Under the pieces are notes generated by a model, which was not told the DNA's origin, made no database searches, and saw only the letters and a program-made list of their open reading frames with translations. From positions 372,001-436,000 of the forward strand of contig JAJTTP010000004.1 in NCBI GenBank assembly GCA_023313575.1: a stretch of 64,000 nt of DNA, given 5' to 3'. Both the position numbers and the translations under genes were made by a program. Positions 63,067 through 64,000 of this stretch are shown here, one piece after another; positions within the stretch are counted from its first letter, which is position 1; every line of letters starts with the position of its first letter. The stretch comes from Eutypella sp. D-1. Its lineage: Eukaryota; Ascomycota; Sordariomycetes; Xylariales; Diatrypaceae.

Positions 63067-63508
63067 AAGAACCTACTTAAGACCGAGATGTTACCGTCGC
63101 TGCCGCCGCCGGGTTAGTCGGTCAAGGTTTCTTTATATAACTTGTAAATAGCTATTCTTTTTCGATCGATTATAACAATTATATAAAATTTATATAAATA
63201 TAAAATGTGTATATATTATTATTTTATGTAAATGTTAAAATAACCATTGTTTTTTTAAAATTATAATTATTATTAATTATTTTTAAATAATATTATTTAG
63301 ATATAAAATTATAATAAATAAAGCTTTAAATATTATATTAAATATAAAGTTTTAAAATAAAACGTTTTAACCTTAAATAATTTAAGCCCCCGCTTTAATT
63401 TTGTTTATAACTAACTTTTTAAGTAAAAACCGGTTACCGGAACCTATTTTTTATAATATAACTACCGTTAACGACGCGATTTTGATTTTGATTTTTTTCC
63501 TTTTTATT
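63067..63508. other. AT-rich, RIP-like tract
   Basis: From about 63120 to 63480 the sequence is strongly AT-rich and packed with TA steps. CA and TG steps are scarce, in contrast to the GC-rich genes on both sides. This is the pattern expected from repeat-induced point mutation of a former repeat. No frame, terminal repeat or gene remnant can be recognised. It is under 400 bp and lies between two apparently functional genes. Confidence 0.6.
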
Positions 63509-64000
63509 ATGGCGCGTCAGACAATTATCGATCTCACTTTAACCGATGATAGCAACGACGATGGCGGTAATAGCCGCGGCGGTGGCAGCGGTGGTGGTGA
63601 TATCCCCGTGATACCTACCCCATACAAGGCCAAGACCAGCTATCTTCCTTCACGCACCCGCACATACTCGCTCACTCCTGCAATAAACGACATCGCGGGC
63701 CTTAACGGCGACGGAGGAGGTCATCATAATCATAATCATCATCATGAAGGAGGAGAAACCAGACCGAACAAGCGGCGAAAGGTCAACGACGCGTCCGCCA
63801 CTACGCCGAGCGGCGGTAAGGAAGCCACGGCCGGCATCGACCGGCAGTCCTTGATGCGATGTCTGGAACGACAGGTGATACCGCATCTGGACAAGGCGCT
63901 GGATCGACTACCGCAGAACGTCTACGACGCGAGAAAGCTGGGCAAGAAGATCATCGGGCAGGTGGCGGACCGGGACCTCGAGTACCAGTTCCGTCGCGGG
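63509..64000 (+). CDS. Partial gene, nuclear-type protein (5' end only)
   Basis: An open frame starts at ATG 63509 and runs 164 codons to the window edge without a stop. It begins MARQTIIDLTLTDDSNDDGG. The IIDLTL stretch followed by acidic residues resembles a SUMO-interacting motif. Gly- and His-rich low-complexity stretches (HHNHNHHH) and a basic cluster RPNKRRKV (possible nuclear localisation signal) follow. From about residue 118 the sequence turns regular and helical: RQSLMRCLERQVIPHLDKAL, DRLPQNVYDARKLGKKIIGQ, looking like the start of a folded domain. I do not recognise the family. The rest lies outside the window and later exons are possible. Confidence 0.65.
   Translation, partial: MARQTIIDLTLTDDSNDDGGNSRGGGSGGGDIPVIPTPYKAKTSYLPSRTRTYSLTPAINDIAGLNGDGGGHHNHNHHHEGGETRPNKRRKVNDASATTPSGGKEATAGIDRQSLMRCLERQVIPHLDKALDRLPQNVYDARKLGKKIIGQVADRDLEYQFRRG

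Overview
The window looks like nuclear DNA of a filamentous ascomycete (Pezizomycotina, probably Sordariomycetes). The genes carry short introns of about 50-400 bases with fungal GTRNGT donors and RCTRAC-type branch points. Coding DNA is GC-rich, intergenic spacers are long and full of microsatellites, and the products are typical fungal ones (NCE101, PNS1, SSL1, EMC7, PMT2, a CHS7-like chaperone, an O-acetylhomoserine sulfhydrylase). I see no operons, CRISPR arrays, rRNA, convincing tRNAs or intact transposons. Lineage and functions are judged from motifs and memory of the families, not from a database search.

Layout. 0-7 kb: a 29-residue zinc-ribbon microprotein (-), ribosomal protein L27 (-) divergent from NCE101 (+), and a TTC36-like TPR protein (-). 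8-13 kb: 4-hydroxyphenylpyruvate dioxygenase (+), convergent with the TFIIH subunit SSL1 (-). 15.5-16.8 kb: a six-exon CHS7-like membrane protein (-), then about 8 kb without a recognisable gene. 24.7-37.3 kb, all +: an MFS sugar porter with a long N-terminal extension, PMT2 and EMC7. 38.6-44 kb: a WW-domain protein and a Rab4/Ypt4-type GTPase (both -). 46.6-49.1 kb: a PNS1 choline-transporter-like protein (+). 50.5-56.4 kb, all -: an alpha/beta hydrolase, O-acetylhomoserine sulfhydrylase and a MARVEL-like membrane protein. 60.7-64 kb, +: a fatty acyl-CoA synthetase, a roughly 400-bp AT-rich RIP-like tract, and the 5' part of a nuclear-looking protein cut by the window end.

The genes do not form a cluster. 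They are mostly housekeeping: translation, transcription and repair, secretion and glycosylation (PMT2, EMC7, Rab, CHS7-like), sulfur-amino-acid, tyrosine and lipid metabolism, and transport. Several are split by introns in ways automatic gene finders may miss. Examples are a 15-nt terminal coding exon in the microprotein, an internal 8-nt exon in PMT2 that completes its catalytic Asp-Glu pair, a 13-nt first coding exon in PNS1, and a GC-AG intron in the sulfhydrylase. The most unusual single observations are the roughly 60-residue insertion between the switch regions of the Rab GTPase, the sugar-porter extension with no in-frame ATG, and the AT-rich RIP-like block abutting the acyl-CoA synthetase. 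The spacers carry a recurrent TACCTA/TAGGTA tetranucleotide theme and many long G/C homopolymers. I did not find a convincing undescribed multi-gene system.
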